Assembly: GCA_030765065.1 (NCBI GenBank)
Contig: CM060990.1
Location: forward strand, 414,355,198-414,419,197
Reading direction: 5' to 3'
From: Deroplatys truncata
Lineage: Eukaryota > Arthropoda > Insecta > Mantodea > Mantidae
DNA length: 64,000 nucleotides
Part shown: positions 12,411-24,524 of the stretch, piece by piece
How positions within the stretch are numbered: position 1 is the first letter of the stretch
Layout: every line of letters begins with the position of its first letter
The notes under the pieces: model-generated
Seen by the model: only the letters and a program-made list of their open reading frames with translations
The model's database searches: none
What the model was told of the DNA's origin: nothing
Program-made: the position numbers and the translations under genes

Positions 12411-15400
12411 TTAAAACTCACCGTCACAAATAAAACGTAAAAAACATTCTACAATACGCGTGACGTCTGCCAAAACGTTGGCTAGGCCAACTGGCAGACC
12501 AACATGAACGCGCAATGGAGCTAAAACCTGACACTCTTCTAAAATGTGACGCACCGATAAGGGCACATCACACTGCTCACAGAGTGGAGCGGGGTCACCA
12601 CTGAGCAGATACCTATGACTAAACAGACAATGTCCAATCCGTAAACGAGCTAAAATTACCTCTTCCCGACGACACGAAGGAGAAGAGGTACGCCAGACTA
12701 ATGGGAGAGGCTTAACCTCCCGCAACGTGTTCCCCCGCAGGGCCGTCCACTCATCCCTCCAAACCGAGAGGATGCGGCTAAGTAAAATAACAAACAAATC
12801 TGTGGAGGGAAACACAGAAGTAAAACAACTGGGTAATAGAATCGGCGATTTTGCAGCGGCGTCGGCAGACTCATTACCTGAGATGCCCACATGACCTGGC
12901 ATCCACATGAAGGAGACGCTGATGCCAGACACACCAAGCGAGTGGAACAGGTCATGTATGCGCTTTACGATGGGTGGTAATGGTACAGCGCGTTAATACT
13001 CTGAAGGGCACTCAGAGAGTCCGTATAAATAACACAGTGCCGCAAGTCGTGCCGCTGAATGTATAAAACAGATTGATAAATGCTAGAAAGTTCGGCGGTA
13101 AAAATTGAACATTGTCCAGGTAAACGAAACGTAAAGCTACATTGACCAAAAACAAAGGAACATCCAAATCCAGCATCAGTCTTAGATCCATCGGTAAAGA
13201 TAAAATGAAAATCCCCGAATTGCGCCCGTACTTCTAAAAAAACCCGATCTAAAGACTGAAGAAGGGGTCTCAGTCTTCGGCATACACGTAAGCCCAAGGT
13301 GACGGTGGGTCAGAGCGCACAACCATGGAGGAAAAAGCGTTTCCCCCTGGGAAGGGCAGGCGCTGGCGTAACGTCCAAATGCCGAAGGAGTTGTCGAAAT
13401 CGAACCCCTGGAGGTAGTAATGCAGAGGAGCTAACGAAATATTGTCAACCAAGCAAATCCTCGTAAAATAAATCGAAGGACGGGTGGTTAGGCAAGCTTC
13501 AGAGCCGACAAACATAGCTGCACAAAAGGATCTCACGCCGGAAGGACAGCGGAGGCTCTGCAGCTTCTGCGTACAGACTGGGTACAGGGATACTTGGAAA
13601 GGCCCCTGTAGCGACTCTTATGTCACGATGGTGAATGGCATTCAATCGCCGTAACACAGATGGACGTGCCGACGAATAAACAATACACCCGTAATCAAGC
13701 TTGGATCGGACCAAAGAGCGATAAATGCGAAGAAGGACGGTCCGATCAGCTGCCCAGGATGTGTCACTTAAAACACGTAAAAGATTAAGAGGACGGTCAC
13801 ACTTAGCTTTTAAAAAAGAAATGCGCGAAGTCCAACACAATTTCCTATCAAAAATAAAACCCAAAAATTGTGCCTCGTCTGCAAACGGAAGTATCTCCGG
13901 CCACAGATGGAGAGAGGGCGGAAGGAAATATTTCCGGTGCCAGAAGTTGATGCAGACGGATTTCTCGGCGGAGAAATTGAAGCGTTTGGCGTTACTCCAG
14001 GCGTAGAAACGGTCGATACAGCTCTGGAGACGGCGTTCGAGTAGACATGTCCGCCGTGAACTGCAATATATGGCAAAATCGTCAACAAAAAGGGACGATG
14101 ACATGCCAGGTGGAATACAATCAACAATGGGGTTGAAAGCAATTGGAAAAAGTGTGACACTGAGTACAGAGCCCTGTGGTACTCCGTTCTCTTGAATAAA
14201 ACGACTAGATAAAACCGAGCCCACACGTACACAAAAGACGCGATTCGTCATAAACTCCCGAAGAAGTATGGAAAGACGACCGCGGATATTCCATGCGTGA
14301 AGTGTACGTAAAATGCCGCCCATCCAACAAGTGTCATAAGCTTTCTCCGGGTCAAAAAACACAGCCACAGTTTGACACTTTCTCAGCAATCCATTCATAA
14401 TATGCGTCGAAAGGGACACCAGATGGTCGACGGTAGAGCGATAGCGACGAAATTCGCACTGAGCGTTCGCTAGACGTTTCTGAGACTCAAGCCACCATGT
14501 CACCGCCCGTTAATCATGCGCTCCATCACCTTGCAACTGCAACTGGTGAGAGAGATAGGGCGTTAGCTGGAAGGCAGTTGGCGATCCTTTCCCGGCTTAA
14601 GTATAGGGACAATGGTGGTTTCGCGCCAAACGGAAGGAGAAAGGCGGTCTTGCCAAATACGGTTATAGACCCGTTAGAGAAAGAGTTTACTGTCGGCTGA
14701 AAGGTTCTTTAACATCAGGACATGAATGCTGTCCGGACCAGGAGCGGAGTGCCGAGAGCAATGAAGAGCGTGCTCCAGCTCCCTCATTGTGAAAAGTTTA
14801 TTATAACACTCATTATTAGCAGACGAAAAATTAAAGGTGTCGGAATCCAGCCGGTCTTTGATAGAGCGAAAGCCGGCGGAATAATGGTCTCAACTGGAAA
14901 ACACCTCAAAGCCAGCACCCAGAGTGTTAGCGATGGCAGCCGGATCCACTATGCTGGCATTGGGAACCTGACGGCCAGAAACAGTACAATGCGACACTTT
15001 ACCTGAGAAGGGACGAAGTTTATCCCAAACAACAGTTGTAGGTGTAAAGCGATTAAAAGACTCGGCAAATCGAGTCCAAGATGCCTTCTTGCTATCCTGA
15101 ATAATGCGACGAGCCCTGGCGATCGATTGTTTAAAAGTCACCAAATTATCAAGTGTAGGGTGTCGCCGAAACACACTAAGTGCAGTTCTACGAACACGAA
15201 CGGCGTCCCGACAATCCTCGTTCCACCACGGAACAGGAATACGCCGAGGGTGAGAGGATGATCGGGGAATTGTGCGTTTGGCGGCAGATAGAATCGTAGA
15301 CGAAAGGTACTGCACCATTTGGATAACGTCAGTGAAGGGCTGGTCCGCAAAAGACACGAGGCTGGAATACAATATCCAGTCTGCTTTTCTGAATATCCAG

Positions 15401-16085
15401 GTAGGTACTCTGGAATGCTGTACGTGGTGAGATAGAAGAGAAACGATGCAGGGTAATGATCGCTGGAGTAGGTGTCAGCGACGACGTTCCACTGAAGACG
15501 ACTAGCAAGCTGGAGTGAGCAAAGGACAAGGTCCGGGTGAGAGAATGTACCAGAAGAATCAGAAATAAAAGTAGGCGCACCTGGATTGAGGATGGAAAGA
15601 TTGAACTGGTAGAAAATGTCGGAAACAGGAGTTCCACTCGCAAAAGCCCTTGGAGAACCCCACAGTGGGTGATGGGCATTGAAATCTCCCAACAGAAGAA
15701 ATGGTGTTGGGAGAGCGGACAGGAGAGCTCGAATGTCCGCGGGAGCGAGGGGAGACGATGGAGGTGAATACACGGAGCAAACAGAAAACAATAAGCCGGG
15801 TAAGTGAAGGGGAACGGCAGCAGCTTGCAAGTCGGACGTAAGTGTGATAGTTTGAAAATGAACGTCGTTACGCACCAAAATCATGACACCACCATGAACT
15901 GGAGTACCCTCCTCCGGTTCAAGGTCGTAGCGAACCGGAGTATATCCTCGGAGATCAAAAGGATCATGAGGGCGAAGCTTGATCTCCTGCAAACACTCGA
16001 CCATAGGTGAATGAGAACGCAATAAAAGTTGCAGTTCCGCCCTATGCGATCGTACACCACGTACATTCCAGGTCAGGATAGCCAT
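12411..16085 (-). pseudogene. LINE copy 3 ORF2 (EN-RT-RNase H) pseudogene
   Basis: The ATG at 16083-16085 lies 22 nt downstream of the ORF1 stop. A 315-codon frame carries the endonuclease: TWNVRG, LGDFNAHHPLWGS, SDSSGTFSHPDL and SSDHYP. The RT core is open at 13499-14503: FRRYRSTVDHLVSLS, VFFDPEKAYDT, GVPQGSVLSVTLF and the catalytic FVDDFAIY. RNase H follows: FIFTDGSKTDAGFG, YTDSLSALQS, WMPGHVGISGNESADAAAKS. The protein end is at 12411. About four or five frame disruptions separate these blocks, so the approximately 1,220-residue product cannot be made from this copy. No active-site residue appears substituted in the readable blocks. Confidence 0.9.
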
Positions 16086-16107
16086 TAAGAAAAAGGGAAT
16101 AAACTGT

Positions 16108-17397
16108 CTACTTAGAAGGGCGGCTTAAAATTACCTTTTGTTTAACCTTTGGTCTCGGGCTTTTGGTATGGAGTAGTTTAGACTCCATAGCCTCCTCGAA
16201 GGGAGGGCCCACGTGCTCAGAGTCAGAAACCGATTCAAGCGCCGTGAATAGGTTCTGGGTGGCAATGGGTGAGGGGGGCCGCTGAACGCGGCTTGTCCCA
16301 GGAGCTTCCTGGGACTGCGACCTCCGAGGAGGAGAAGGTGAACTGTTCTCACCGCGCGCAGGCGGAGGGTCCTTCAGAAAATCATCCCTACGAAGTTTCT
16401 GCTTGGGTTTCTTTTCAGCAGCTTGCGACTTCATAGACTTTGGACCAGGTTTATAGAGCTTGGTAACAGTAGCTTAAATGGACGGCCGGATGGTATTGGC
16501 GGTTAATGCAGTCATGTTCCAGGTCTGAGTTTCGCCATCTGCTCGTGGTACTGGCGAGGCAACAGCAGAACTAAATGTGCCAGATCGCAGGAGTGAAGGT
16601 TGGCGCGCATGAGAACGCCTCCGGGCTTCAGAAAAGGAGAGTTTTTCCTTTACCCGGATCTCCTGGATCGCCTTCTCGTCCAAGTACCGCGGACAGTCGG
16701 CAAACGACGCAGAAAGATACCCTTTACAATTAACGCAGACGGGGGCTGTTAAACAGGTACCTTCGTGTGAGGGCTGGGTACATGTTGCACAGATGTTAAC
16801 GGTACTCTTACATGAGACTTGCGTATGTCCAAAACGTTGGCATTTAAAACAACGCAGTGGTCTGGGAATATAAGGCCTCACAGAAATCCGTTCGTACCCT
16901 GCGGAAATGCTCCTGGGCAGATCGACGCCATCAAATGTTAGAAACAGGGTACAAGTGCGTACCAATACGCCGTCGCGTTTTGCATGCACTCGATGGACCG
17001 CTGTCACCTTCTGGTCTGCAAGATATTCTACCAGGTCCTCGTCAGATATGCCATCGAGGCTATGCGTGGTGACAACGCCTCGACAAGAATTCAAGGTGCG
17101 GTGCTTCTCAACACGGATAGGATAACCGAGGAGAAGTGTAGCGCGCAACATGGTCTTACTCTGCTGTTCGGATTTGGTTTGAACCAACAAGGAACCAATC
17201 CGAAGACGAGTGCAGGACTGAACCGCACCTGAATCAGCGTCAATGCCCTTCTGAATAATGAAAGGGTTCACCTTCTCAAACGTTTGACCTTCCTCAGTTC
17301 GTGAAATCACTAAGTAACTACCAGTTGTCGGCGGTGCTACTTCTGTTGCAAATACCTTACGGCGCTTATTATTTATAATGGAGAAAGGGTGCTCCAT
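16108..17397 (-). pseudogene. LINE copy 3 ORF1 (gag-like, CCHC), one nonsense codon
   Basis: The start is the ATG at 17395-17397 (MEHPFSIINNKRRKV), conserved in copies 6 and 7. A frame of about 430 codons runs to the TAG at 16108-16110. The N-terminal half has no obvious motif. Three zinc knuckles follow: CFKCQRFGHTQVSC, CATCTQPSHEGTC and CVNCKGYLSASFADC, whose His is replaced by Leu. The C-terminal part is lysine/serine/proline-rich and probably binds nucleic acid. One in-frame stop (AAA to TAA relative to other copies, near 16474) interrupts it between the knuckles and the basic tail. This is the best preserved ORF1 in the window. Confidence 0.9.
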
Positions 17398-18034
17398 AGC
17401 GAAACAAATCCTCCACCATTGCAACCGTCTACGACCTCGGGCTCTGACTTCCCGGGCGTTATCCCGGCTTTGGTGAGTGGCTTATCTGTACCTATCTTAC
17501 CCCAGGGTCACACCTCCCAGAACATAGACAGAGGGACCCAATCGCCGTCAGAAGTCAGCAGCTCATGCAATGCCCCCCCCGCGGGACTGCAGTTGAACAG
17601 CGGATACGAACACAAACCCTACATGACGACCCCGGGTTTTGGGGATGACGCCATTACCCACTCACCCAGCTGCATACCCAGTGCGCGGGTATCCGTCAGG
17701 TTGTGTCCACGGAGGATTAAAATAAAAGGTTAAAAGAAACTAAAGGTGTGTGGGCGTTCCGCACTCAAGGTAGGCCGGCGAAGAAGTAAAAGAGATGTGT
17801 AAATGAATGGGCGTGGGGCGAAATGTGCATAAATAGAAGAAAAGAAAGAAACGATGGCGAGGGGCGACAAGGAATGAAATGCACAGAACGCACGAGAGCC
17901 TACCTTGAGTCCCCCGGTCACGAGAACGAACCCACCTCGACCGGACGGGGATGAATGGGTGAAAATGGCTATGAATGCCTCGGGTACCCCGGGTGCGCCT
18001 AACCTGTACTCACATAATGTTAGCCCCTGGGGGG
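17398..18034 (-). other. LINE copy 3 5' UTR
   Basis: About 637 bp, ending in the conserved CCCCCCAGGGGCTAAC terminus. It closely resembles the 5' UTR of copy 7 and less closely that of copy 6. It is assumed to hold the internal promoter. Confidence 0.8.
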
Positions 18035-18417
18035 ATTTCGCACTCAGTCAGCTGCGCGCCCAATGCGCGGGTATCCGTCAGGCTGTGTCCACGAAGGATT
18101 AAAAGAAAAAAAAGAGTAAAATAAGCCTAAAGTCCGTGGGCGTTTCGCACCCAAAGTAGGCTGGCGAGTAAGAAAAAGGGATGTTTGAATGGTCGTGGTG
18201 CGAAATGTTCGTAAGTAAACTAGAGAAGAAAGAAACGAAGGCGAGGGGCGGCATGGAACGAAATTCAAAAAACGCATGGGAGCCTACCTTGTGTGCCGCG
18301 GTCACGAGGAAGAGCCTACCTCGGACGGACGAGGGTAGAGGGATGACTCTGGCGATGAGAGGCTCGGGACTTTGGGTGCGCCAGACCCGCACTCACATAG
18401 ACTGAGCCGCTGGGGGG
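18035..18417 (-). mobile_element. LINE copy 2, 5' UTR end, continuing after copy 3
   Basis: About 370 bp aligning with the outer 5' UTR of the family and ending in CCCCCCAGCGGCTCAG at 18417. The first 12 bases repeat the target site of copy 3. It begins exactly where the sequence before 12028 stops, so it is the remainder of copy 2 rather than a tandem promoter unit. Confidence 0.85.
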
Positions 18418-18874
18418 CTGTGCTTCTCAACAGCCATCACCAACTCGCTCGGAGAATAGCTCTTTATGTCGCACGGGAAACCTACTTGCCAACTTGCTCA
18501 CTAACTGTCGGACGCAACTCCTCTAACACTTGACTCGCAGTGACTCAACTCTCTTCATTAGACTCGCGACTGACTCAACTCACAGTCGACCCGCCTCGAC
18601 TCACACTTTCTGGAGGAGTGGGGAGATAGGACTTCCAGAAGGTTGTGTTTGTCTGCCGATACCGCGACCGGTGTGTACGCTGGCTAGCGGACGTTATCGT
18701 TGTTTACTCCGACCGCTCGGCGCCGACCTCCCGATAACCTTGGGCCAGAGCCGCTTCTTCACAATATATACCACAAATTGTGTGCTTTAACAGGATCTAC
18801 ATCTTTTGCGCAGCATGATTCTGTCCATCTCTTACGGTTTACCAATTATACAAATGTCATGCACAGTGAACAGA
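18418..18874. other. Unassigned DNA with GACTCA-like short repeats
   Basis: The segment 18530-18610 is rich in GACTC/ACTCA words. The rest, moderately GC-rich to about 18760, shows no gene or clear repeat boundary. Confidence 0.4.
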
Positions 18875-19565
18875 TCTTCAGAAGCTATTTTCAAAAAATT
18901 CAAGATATACTTTTTATTTGTCATGAAAATCTTTTAAACCTATGGAGTTTAATGAACTCGTTAGAGCCATATTTGAGAAAATCAAATATTTCAAGCATCC
19001 TTGCATGTAAAGTGTAGTTTGGGGTAAGACGTTTCCTTGCAAATGTTCGTGTCGCGCCTTTGGAAGATGCTGAACTGAAGTATGAAGTTAGATATATAAA
19101 TTGCTTTCTTTCGCTTTTTGAGTCATGCTGTTCAGAGACAAATGTTTACCTTTTCTAAATTGCTTTTTGCATTCAGGTGCCTCAAAACATATATTCTGGT
19201 GAAATCTGGGTATCGAATTTATTTGATTGAACACAATACTTCCTCTACTTACAGCAACTACATCTATATTCTTTGTGTTGTACGTTTTCGTCTATCGTTT
19301 AGCAGTTACCAGTTATAAGGTAATACAACATTCCCACAGAATGAAGACGACTTCAAAGATTATTCCCAGATAATTGAACACATACATTTTTATTTGTCAT
19401 GTAAGTATCTTTAATATATGGCATTTTATTTAATATCGTAGAGCCAGTTTTGAGAAAATTGAAAATTTTGAAAAAGCTTCCATTCAAAAGGTTTGTTTAG
19501 GGTGGGGGATTTTCTTGTAAACATTTGTGTTCCAGCTTTTTAAAGTACGAATTTAAATACCAGCT
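18875..19565 (+). repeat. Diverged direct duplication, two units
   Basis: Unit 1 (about 18875-19110) and unit 2 (about 19350-19565) share TTTTTATTTGTCATG, a TAGAGCCA...TTTGAGAAAAT block and a GTTTAGGGT/GTTTGGGGT...TTCCTTG/TTCTTG block in the same order. They lie about 480 bp apart. No coding capacity was recognised. Confidence 0.6.
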
Positions 19566-19679
19566 TTGGTATTAACCGAAATAGTAATAAGGTGGGGCCT
19601 TGAGCATAAAAAGAGATACCGACAACTGTTAGGATGTAATGCGATATCCCTTTGCTCCACGCCAGCGGCTACGCCCATC

Positions 19680-20045
19680 CTTTGTGGACTAACCCCGAAC
19701 GCCGCCGACCACGCCCCCTCTCCTTTGTGTGCTCGTCTGAATGCCGCTCGGGAGAGTAGAACAATGGGCTATTGTCCTTTGTGGCCTGGTCTGAATGCCG
19801 TCCAGCATTGTAGAACAATGGGCTATTGTACTTTGTGTACTGGTCTGAATGCCGCCCGGTAGAGGTATAAAACAATGGGCAATTGTTCTTTTTGGCCTGA
19901 TCTGAATGCCACCTAGCAGAGGAAAACAATGGGCTGTTGCCCTTGCACGAGTACAATGGGTCATTGTTCTCGTCGCTAATGGAGATGCTTTGTGTGCTGC
20001 TGATACCAGCAACCGGAGACCGTCAAACAATGGGCTATTTTTCAA
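19680..20045 (+). repeat. Minisatellite, about 54-57 bp unit
   Basis: Each unit has the core ACAATGGGCTATTGT, whose ends ACAAT/ATTGT form a short inverted repeat, followed by a TTTGTG..CTGGTCTGAATGCCG segment. About four good units lie at 19730-19935, with degenerate cores to 20045. Frames reading through it on either strand are repeat artefacts. Confidence 0.8.
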
Positions 20046-20580
20046 AAGGTGAAGTCGTTATTGAAAAAAAATCAAGGATTTATTTTGCTAATGTCCCGGC
20101 TTCGTGCCTCTAAAGGGCTGGACGAAGAACCTCGATTGAAGTACCCCGCCGCATGTATTTTGATTGATTAACGTAATTAAACGCTGCTCGTCGATCGATT
20201 AATACAATTATTCCAATTAAGTATCTTTGATTGATTAATGTAACTAAGTGTATATGAATTGACTCGCACACCTGGTTACCATCGTATATGTGCGTGTAAA
20301 TGTGATTATTACGGGTGTATAATTATTACGACTAATAACACTTGTTTAATTCTGTGTTGAGGGAAAATTTCTTTGGGCTTATAAGAATATTACATCACTT
20401 AGGTGAACTAAAAACATCCATGACTGAAAGGACGGAGTTAGCGTAAGTAGCTAACACTAGACGCTATCGAGTGAATCTGTCACGGAAAACCCGAGCGCAC
20501 GGCCCATCTCCTGCCGGCGCTCTAACGCTAATGACGTGTTTTCCTGACCGGTTCTCTATTTACCTATCATCTCCCTCACC
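20046..20580. other. Unassigned DNA
   Basis: AT-rich, with several TTGATTGATTAA-like words at 20160-20240, then a GC-richer stretch leading into the duplicated unit at 20581. No gene is seen. Confidence 0.4.
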
Positions 20581-21144
20581 GCGCGACAGCCGCTTTCCTT
20601 TCAGGCTCTAGCGGGCAGCTGAGGTTCACTCTTTCGGCCTGGGAGGGACAAGGCGGAAGCCAGCCATCTTTGTTTTTTAACACACGGAGGGCGGCCATGT
20701 TGGCTCATTATTATCCCGAGGAAACAACTAGCATAAATCATTTGAAAGGGTGATAAGGAACTTCGCGTTTCAATATTTTTTCTAAGGCTTGTTTACACGT
20801 ACGGTTGGCTCTGAAAAATAAAATAAACAATGAAATAGAGGCTAACATTGTAGTTAAATAATCCCCTCCGGGCGACAGCCGCTTTCCTTACAGCGCTCTA
20901 GCGGGCAGCGGCAGAGGTTCACTCTTCCGGCCTGGAAGGGACAAGGCGGAAGCCCGCCATCTTGAGTTTTTTAACACATGGAGGGGCAATGTTGGCTCAG
21001 TATTATCCCGGTGAAATATCTAGCATAGATCATTTGAAAGGGCGATAAGGAACTTCGCGCTTCAAGGTTTTTTCTAAGGCTTGTTTACATGTAGGGTTGG
21101 CTCTGAAAAATAAAATGAATAAATAATGAAATACAGACTAACAT
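20581..21144 (+). repeat. Tandem duplication, two units of about 270 bp
   Basis: Unit A (20581-20848) and unit B (20871-21144) share nearly their whole length, starting at GCGACAGCCGCTTTCCTT and ending at CTAACAT, with small indels. The units are GC-rich at the start and AT-rich at the end. They contain no open frame of note. Confidence 0.85.
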
Positions 21145-21149
21145 ACATA

Positions 21150-22062
21150 CAAGTCGTTATTTAATCAATAATGAAATATAGAGAGCAACCTAAACAAAAC
21201 ATTCCCTTGTTGCTCTTTTAATTAACACCGGTTAAAGAGCGATCATGAATAAAAACTATTCTTTTTATTCTCGTAACAAAAAATGAAAACTTACCTGTAG
21301 CACACCCGTGATTGTTTCGACATGCAACGTCTAAAGCGGTATTGAATACTAGCGGGAAATCGAACTCTGAACTCAAGCCAAAAAAATACATGGACTTTCA
21401 AAACATGCATAAGTATCGTGAAAGGATGTAAATAACATAGGAACGAGACTTCAAAACATTCCCCATCGAAAGATATGTTGACTAATCCAGCAGAGAAATC
21501 GAACCATTGAGAAGACTTCAAATATAAATTTGATATTTGTTTTAAAATCTTTGTTTCTAAACACGCGCACCAGCGGTCTTCGAGAAATTCGACAATGAGT
21601 TATTCAGTTTTACACCCGTTGCAAAATATGTTGTATATCCCTAAAGAGGCAAACCATGGTGCGCTAGGGTCTTTCCAGTTTTGGGGCATATGCACTTTAC
21701 AGCTTAATGGACGGGTTCCTAACAGCATTCTTGAGTAGAGATAACATCTAAAAGTGAATGTTTCAAATATAACCCTTTGAGTGGGTTTTTAGCAATACAT
21801 GCATTCAAACAATAGCCCAGACTTATACGCGCGAGTGGATTTCCCCTATAGACACAGGGAATTTCTAAGTCTAAAAATTACATGATCGCTACATCGCAGC
21901 AGGAAAATTATATCAAGAGAAGCAATACTATACTGTTTTCATTACTGGCGCTAAAATTATTTTTAAATAATCTATGCAATACGTTATCAATAAATAATGA
22001 AATATGGATAGTACCGTAAACAAAACATCCTCATTGTTACGATTTTAATTAACGGTAGTTAA
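21150..22062 (+). repeat. Duplicated AT-rich segment with a piggyBac empty-site paralogue
   Basis: The block at about 21165-21260 (AATGAAATATAGAG...AATTAACACCGGTTAAAGAGCG) recurs at 21995-22062 and resumes after the piggyBac at 24529. The block at 21615-22000 (GCAAAATATGTTGTATATCC onward) recurs at 24990-25600. The region was therefore amplified locally before the piggyBac and the SINE inserted. Confidence 0.75.
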
Positions 22063-24524
22063 CCCTCCGTCAGGCGCGCGCTTTGGTAGAACGCCGTTAG
22101 TCGCGCGGGGCCTAGTAGACCCGCGCTATATTTTTGTTGTTATTGTTTGTATTTTTTTTTTTCGTTTATTTTCTTTTTTTCCTGTTTTTACCTATATTTA
22201 GATTAAGCGTACAAGGCTTTCATTAATAGGTATTATCTTACAACATAAAAATACAAGCTAAAATATGAGTACATATACGTTATAAATTGTATTACAGTAA
22301 GTATAAAGAAATACATTGCCATTTCCAGGTATACATACAACTTGTAATTTCAAATGTTCAGTTACTCAAAATCGTCTACTATTTCACCCGTGTTTTCCCC
22401 GACTAAGCAACTATTGCAAATAATTTTAGTATGTTTGCTCAAACACAGGGGGATGTTGCACTTCCCACATGCATATTTAGTTTTGCAGTTCATTTTGTCT
22501 TTGTTGCTGGGTTCACATCGTTTCCTTTTCAATGTGCATAGTGGTGCATTTGACAATTCTACTACGCCGGATTCTTCAGGTTTATGTTTAGTCAAACGTC
22601 CTTTCAAATCATCGGATAGATTTGATGCTGTTGCTCTCCTTTGTAGCTGTTACAACAGTAAAGCTAAAGATAGTGATTTCAAATACTCCTGTCTTGTGGA
22701 ATATTTATTTTGGTTTCCAAGGAAGATAACCCCAGAAATAATACCTGCAATGCTCAAGATATGGTCAAAAATTACCATGGGCCACCTTCTCGTTGTTCTG
22801 GCTACATTGTATGTAGCACACATTTTATCTTATGCATCAACTCCACATTTAGTGTCGTAATGCAGGATTATTTGAGGCTTTTTCTCAGCACCTTCTGATA
22901 ACTGTGTGGATGAAACATGAGACTTGAGAGCAAAACTACTGTTTTACCCTTTTTTGGAACATATGAAACAAGTGTTTCATTTTTTGTGAAGCCAAATATA
23001 CTTTCGTACTGTCTGCTATCTTTTGGAGAAGTGAAATTAGTGGGTAACTCTTTTTTGTTCTTTCGCACTGTACCGACGAAAGAAAGTTGTCTTTTGCGCA
23101 ATTCATTAACCAGCAATACACTGGTAAACCAATTATCTGCAGTAACGTTTCCTCCAGTGCCAGAGATTGGTTCAGTTAGTCTCAGCACTACAGCCTCTGC
23201 CGAGTTAGTTTGCAAATGGGTCCGTCCGGCTGCTGTCCACAATAAATCTCCATGTTAGTTGTATAAAACAGTTTTGCATCACTCAAACAGAATATTTTTA
23301 TGCCATACTTTTTTGGTTTGGATGGTATATATTGTCTTAAAGCACATCACCACGAAATGTCGGCAACTGCTCGTCGACAGTGACATTTTGTCCAAGAGAA
23401 TAATGGTTCTGACAGTTGTTCAGAAACAATGTAAACATTTCTCTAACAACAGCCAATTTATCCAATCTTCGTCGCTCTAGTCTTGAGCTTTTGTCATCAA
23501 AGCGAATTCAGCGTATTAGAAAAATGAATCGTTTTTCGGACATAGTCATTCGGAATAGAGGAATTCCAAGATCGGTTCTCCAAAACTCGTGAATATTCTG
23601 GCGTCCACCACGAAAAATTCCTGCCAGGTACAATAAGCCTAGCAAAGCTTTTGTTTCTATTACATCTGTAGGTCTGCTGTCTCTTTCACAATCAAATTTG
23701 TGATGTACACTGCTAATGTAAGTATTTGAGCTTTCAACAATCAAATCAGTTATATCTTCGGTAACAAAAATGTTCCAACAATCAATTTCCGTTTTCGCAT
23801 TTTTGGCAGCTCCTACCACACCAGGAAGTTTGGTCAATATATTGTGAGCCCTTGTCTGTGTTATTTTCAAAGGTGTTTTTTTCATTTTGTTCCATCTCTT
23901 CCTGTGAATAACAACAGAATGTATTGTCAATAATAATAATAAGAAGAAGAAGAAAAAGAAAAAGAATTACTATGATACGCATATGATGTTACCTATAAAA
24001 TACATGTTATCAACAAGCTGCTTTCATCGTCTTCCTCTTCATCTTCATGGTCAGTTTCTGAATCTAAAGACTCGTTTCGAGTTTATCTTCTGAATCAGTC
24101 ATCTTATTCATATAAGTTATCATCCACGGGCAAGGCATCATCATCGCAAAGTAGGCGAAGTACTTCTTCCAAATCATTCGGATTTTGTAGATCTTACCTT
24201 TTACTCGTATTCATGACGAAGCAGTAACAGATCCTTGCAATAGTAAAGCAATATTGCACAAAAGCTAATGAGAAACAAATCTGTCAACAATATGTAACGA
24301 GAGCAGGCGCGCGGGGCCTGGTTGACCTGTGCGACACGTAACTGCTGATTATTCATTCCTCCAATCAAACAAATAAACAGATAAGGTTATCGCTGCAGCA
24401 AATAATCGCGCAAGGTGTAATGTTAGATGTTCTAGTCAGGCAATTGCATAGGTGCGTTCGTTCGAAAATTATAACATTTATATAATGCCAGGGGTCTCTC
24501 AGGCCCCTAGCGACTGACGGAGGG
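22063..24524 (-). mobile_element. piggyBac-like DNA transposon (2.46 kb)
   Basis: Flanked by TTAA at 22059-22062 and 24525-24528, the diagnostic piggyBac target. The terminal inverted repeats start CCCTCCGTCAG on both ends (11 bp perfect), followed by GC-rich subterminal sequence. A transposase gene fills the minus strand. The same flanking sequence without the insert exists at 21222-21250, which confirms the boundaries. The gene has a stop and a frame disruption, so this copy is not autonomous as read, but its ends look usable by a related transposase. Confidence 0.95.
22362..24214 (-). pseudogene. piggyBac transposase, lightly degraded
   Basis: DDE transposase of the piggyBac family (DDE_Tnp_1_7), which cuts at TTAA and excises precisely. 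The probable start is ATG 24212-24214 (MNTSKR, then a stop). It is followed by an acidic stretch rich in Asp/Glu. A possible intron has donor GTAACATC near 23992 and acceptor TTCACAG near 23906. The conserved core then begins at about 23930. Three catalytic aspartates are visible: TVDEQLPTFRG (near 23370), TADNWFTS (near 23140) and CGVDA (near 22845). The C-terminal Cys-rich domain (about 22400-22510) contains CKTKYACGKC and ICNSC. A stop follows VDA and a frameshift follows the first Asp, so it is a recent pseudogene. Frames on the opposite strand are shadows. Confidence 0.9.

Larger units (their letters stand above)
12028..18034 (-). mobile_element. I-like LINE copy 3, full length (6.0 kb), nested in copy 2
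   Basis: All parts are present: (CAT)n tail at 12028-12041, 3' hairpin at 12050-12084, complete ORF2 and ORF1 regions, a 5' UTR of about 0.64 kb and the conserved 5' terminus at 18034. The flanks form a 12-bp target duplication with 10 matches (ATTACCCACTCA at 12016-12027, ATTTCGCACTCA at 18035-18046). Both flanks are 5' UTR sequence of copy 2, which proves the nesting. ORF1 carries one clear nonsense codon; ORF2 has several frame breaks. One of the youngest copies. Confidence 0.95.

Noticed and set aside
17655-18417. Tandem 5' UTR monomers (L1-like promoter array) upstream of LINE copy 3
   Set aside because: The second unit begins with copy 3's target duplication and continues copy 2's interrupted leader, so nesting explains it fully.
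22354-22860. 168-codon plus-strand frame
   Set aside because: It is antisense to the piggyBac transposase C-terminus, which has clear motifs on the minus strand.
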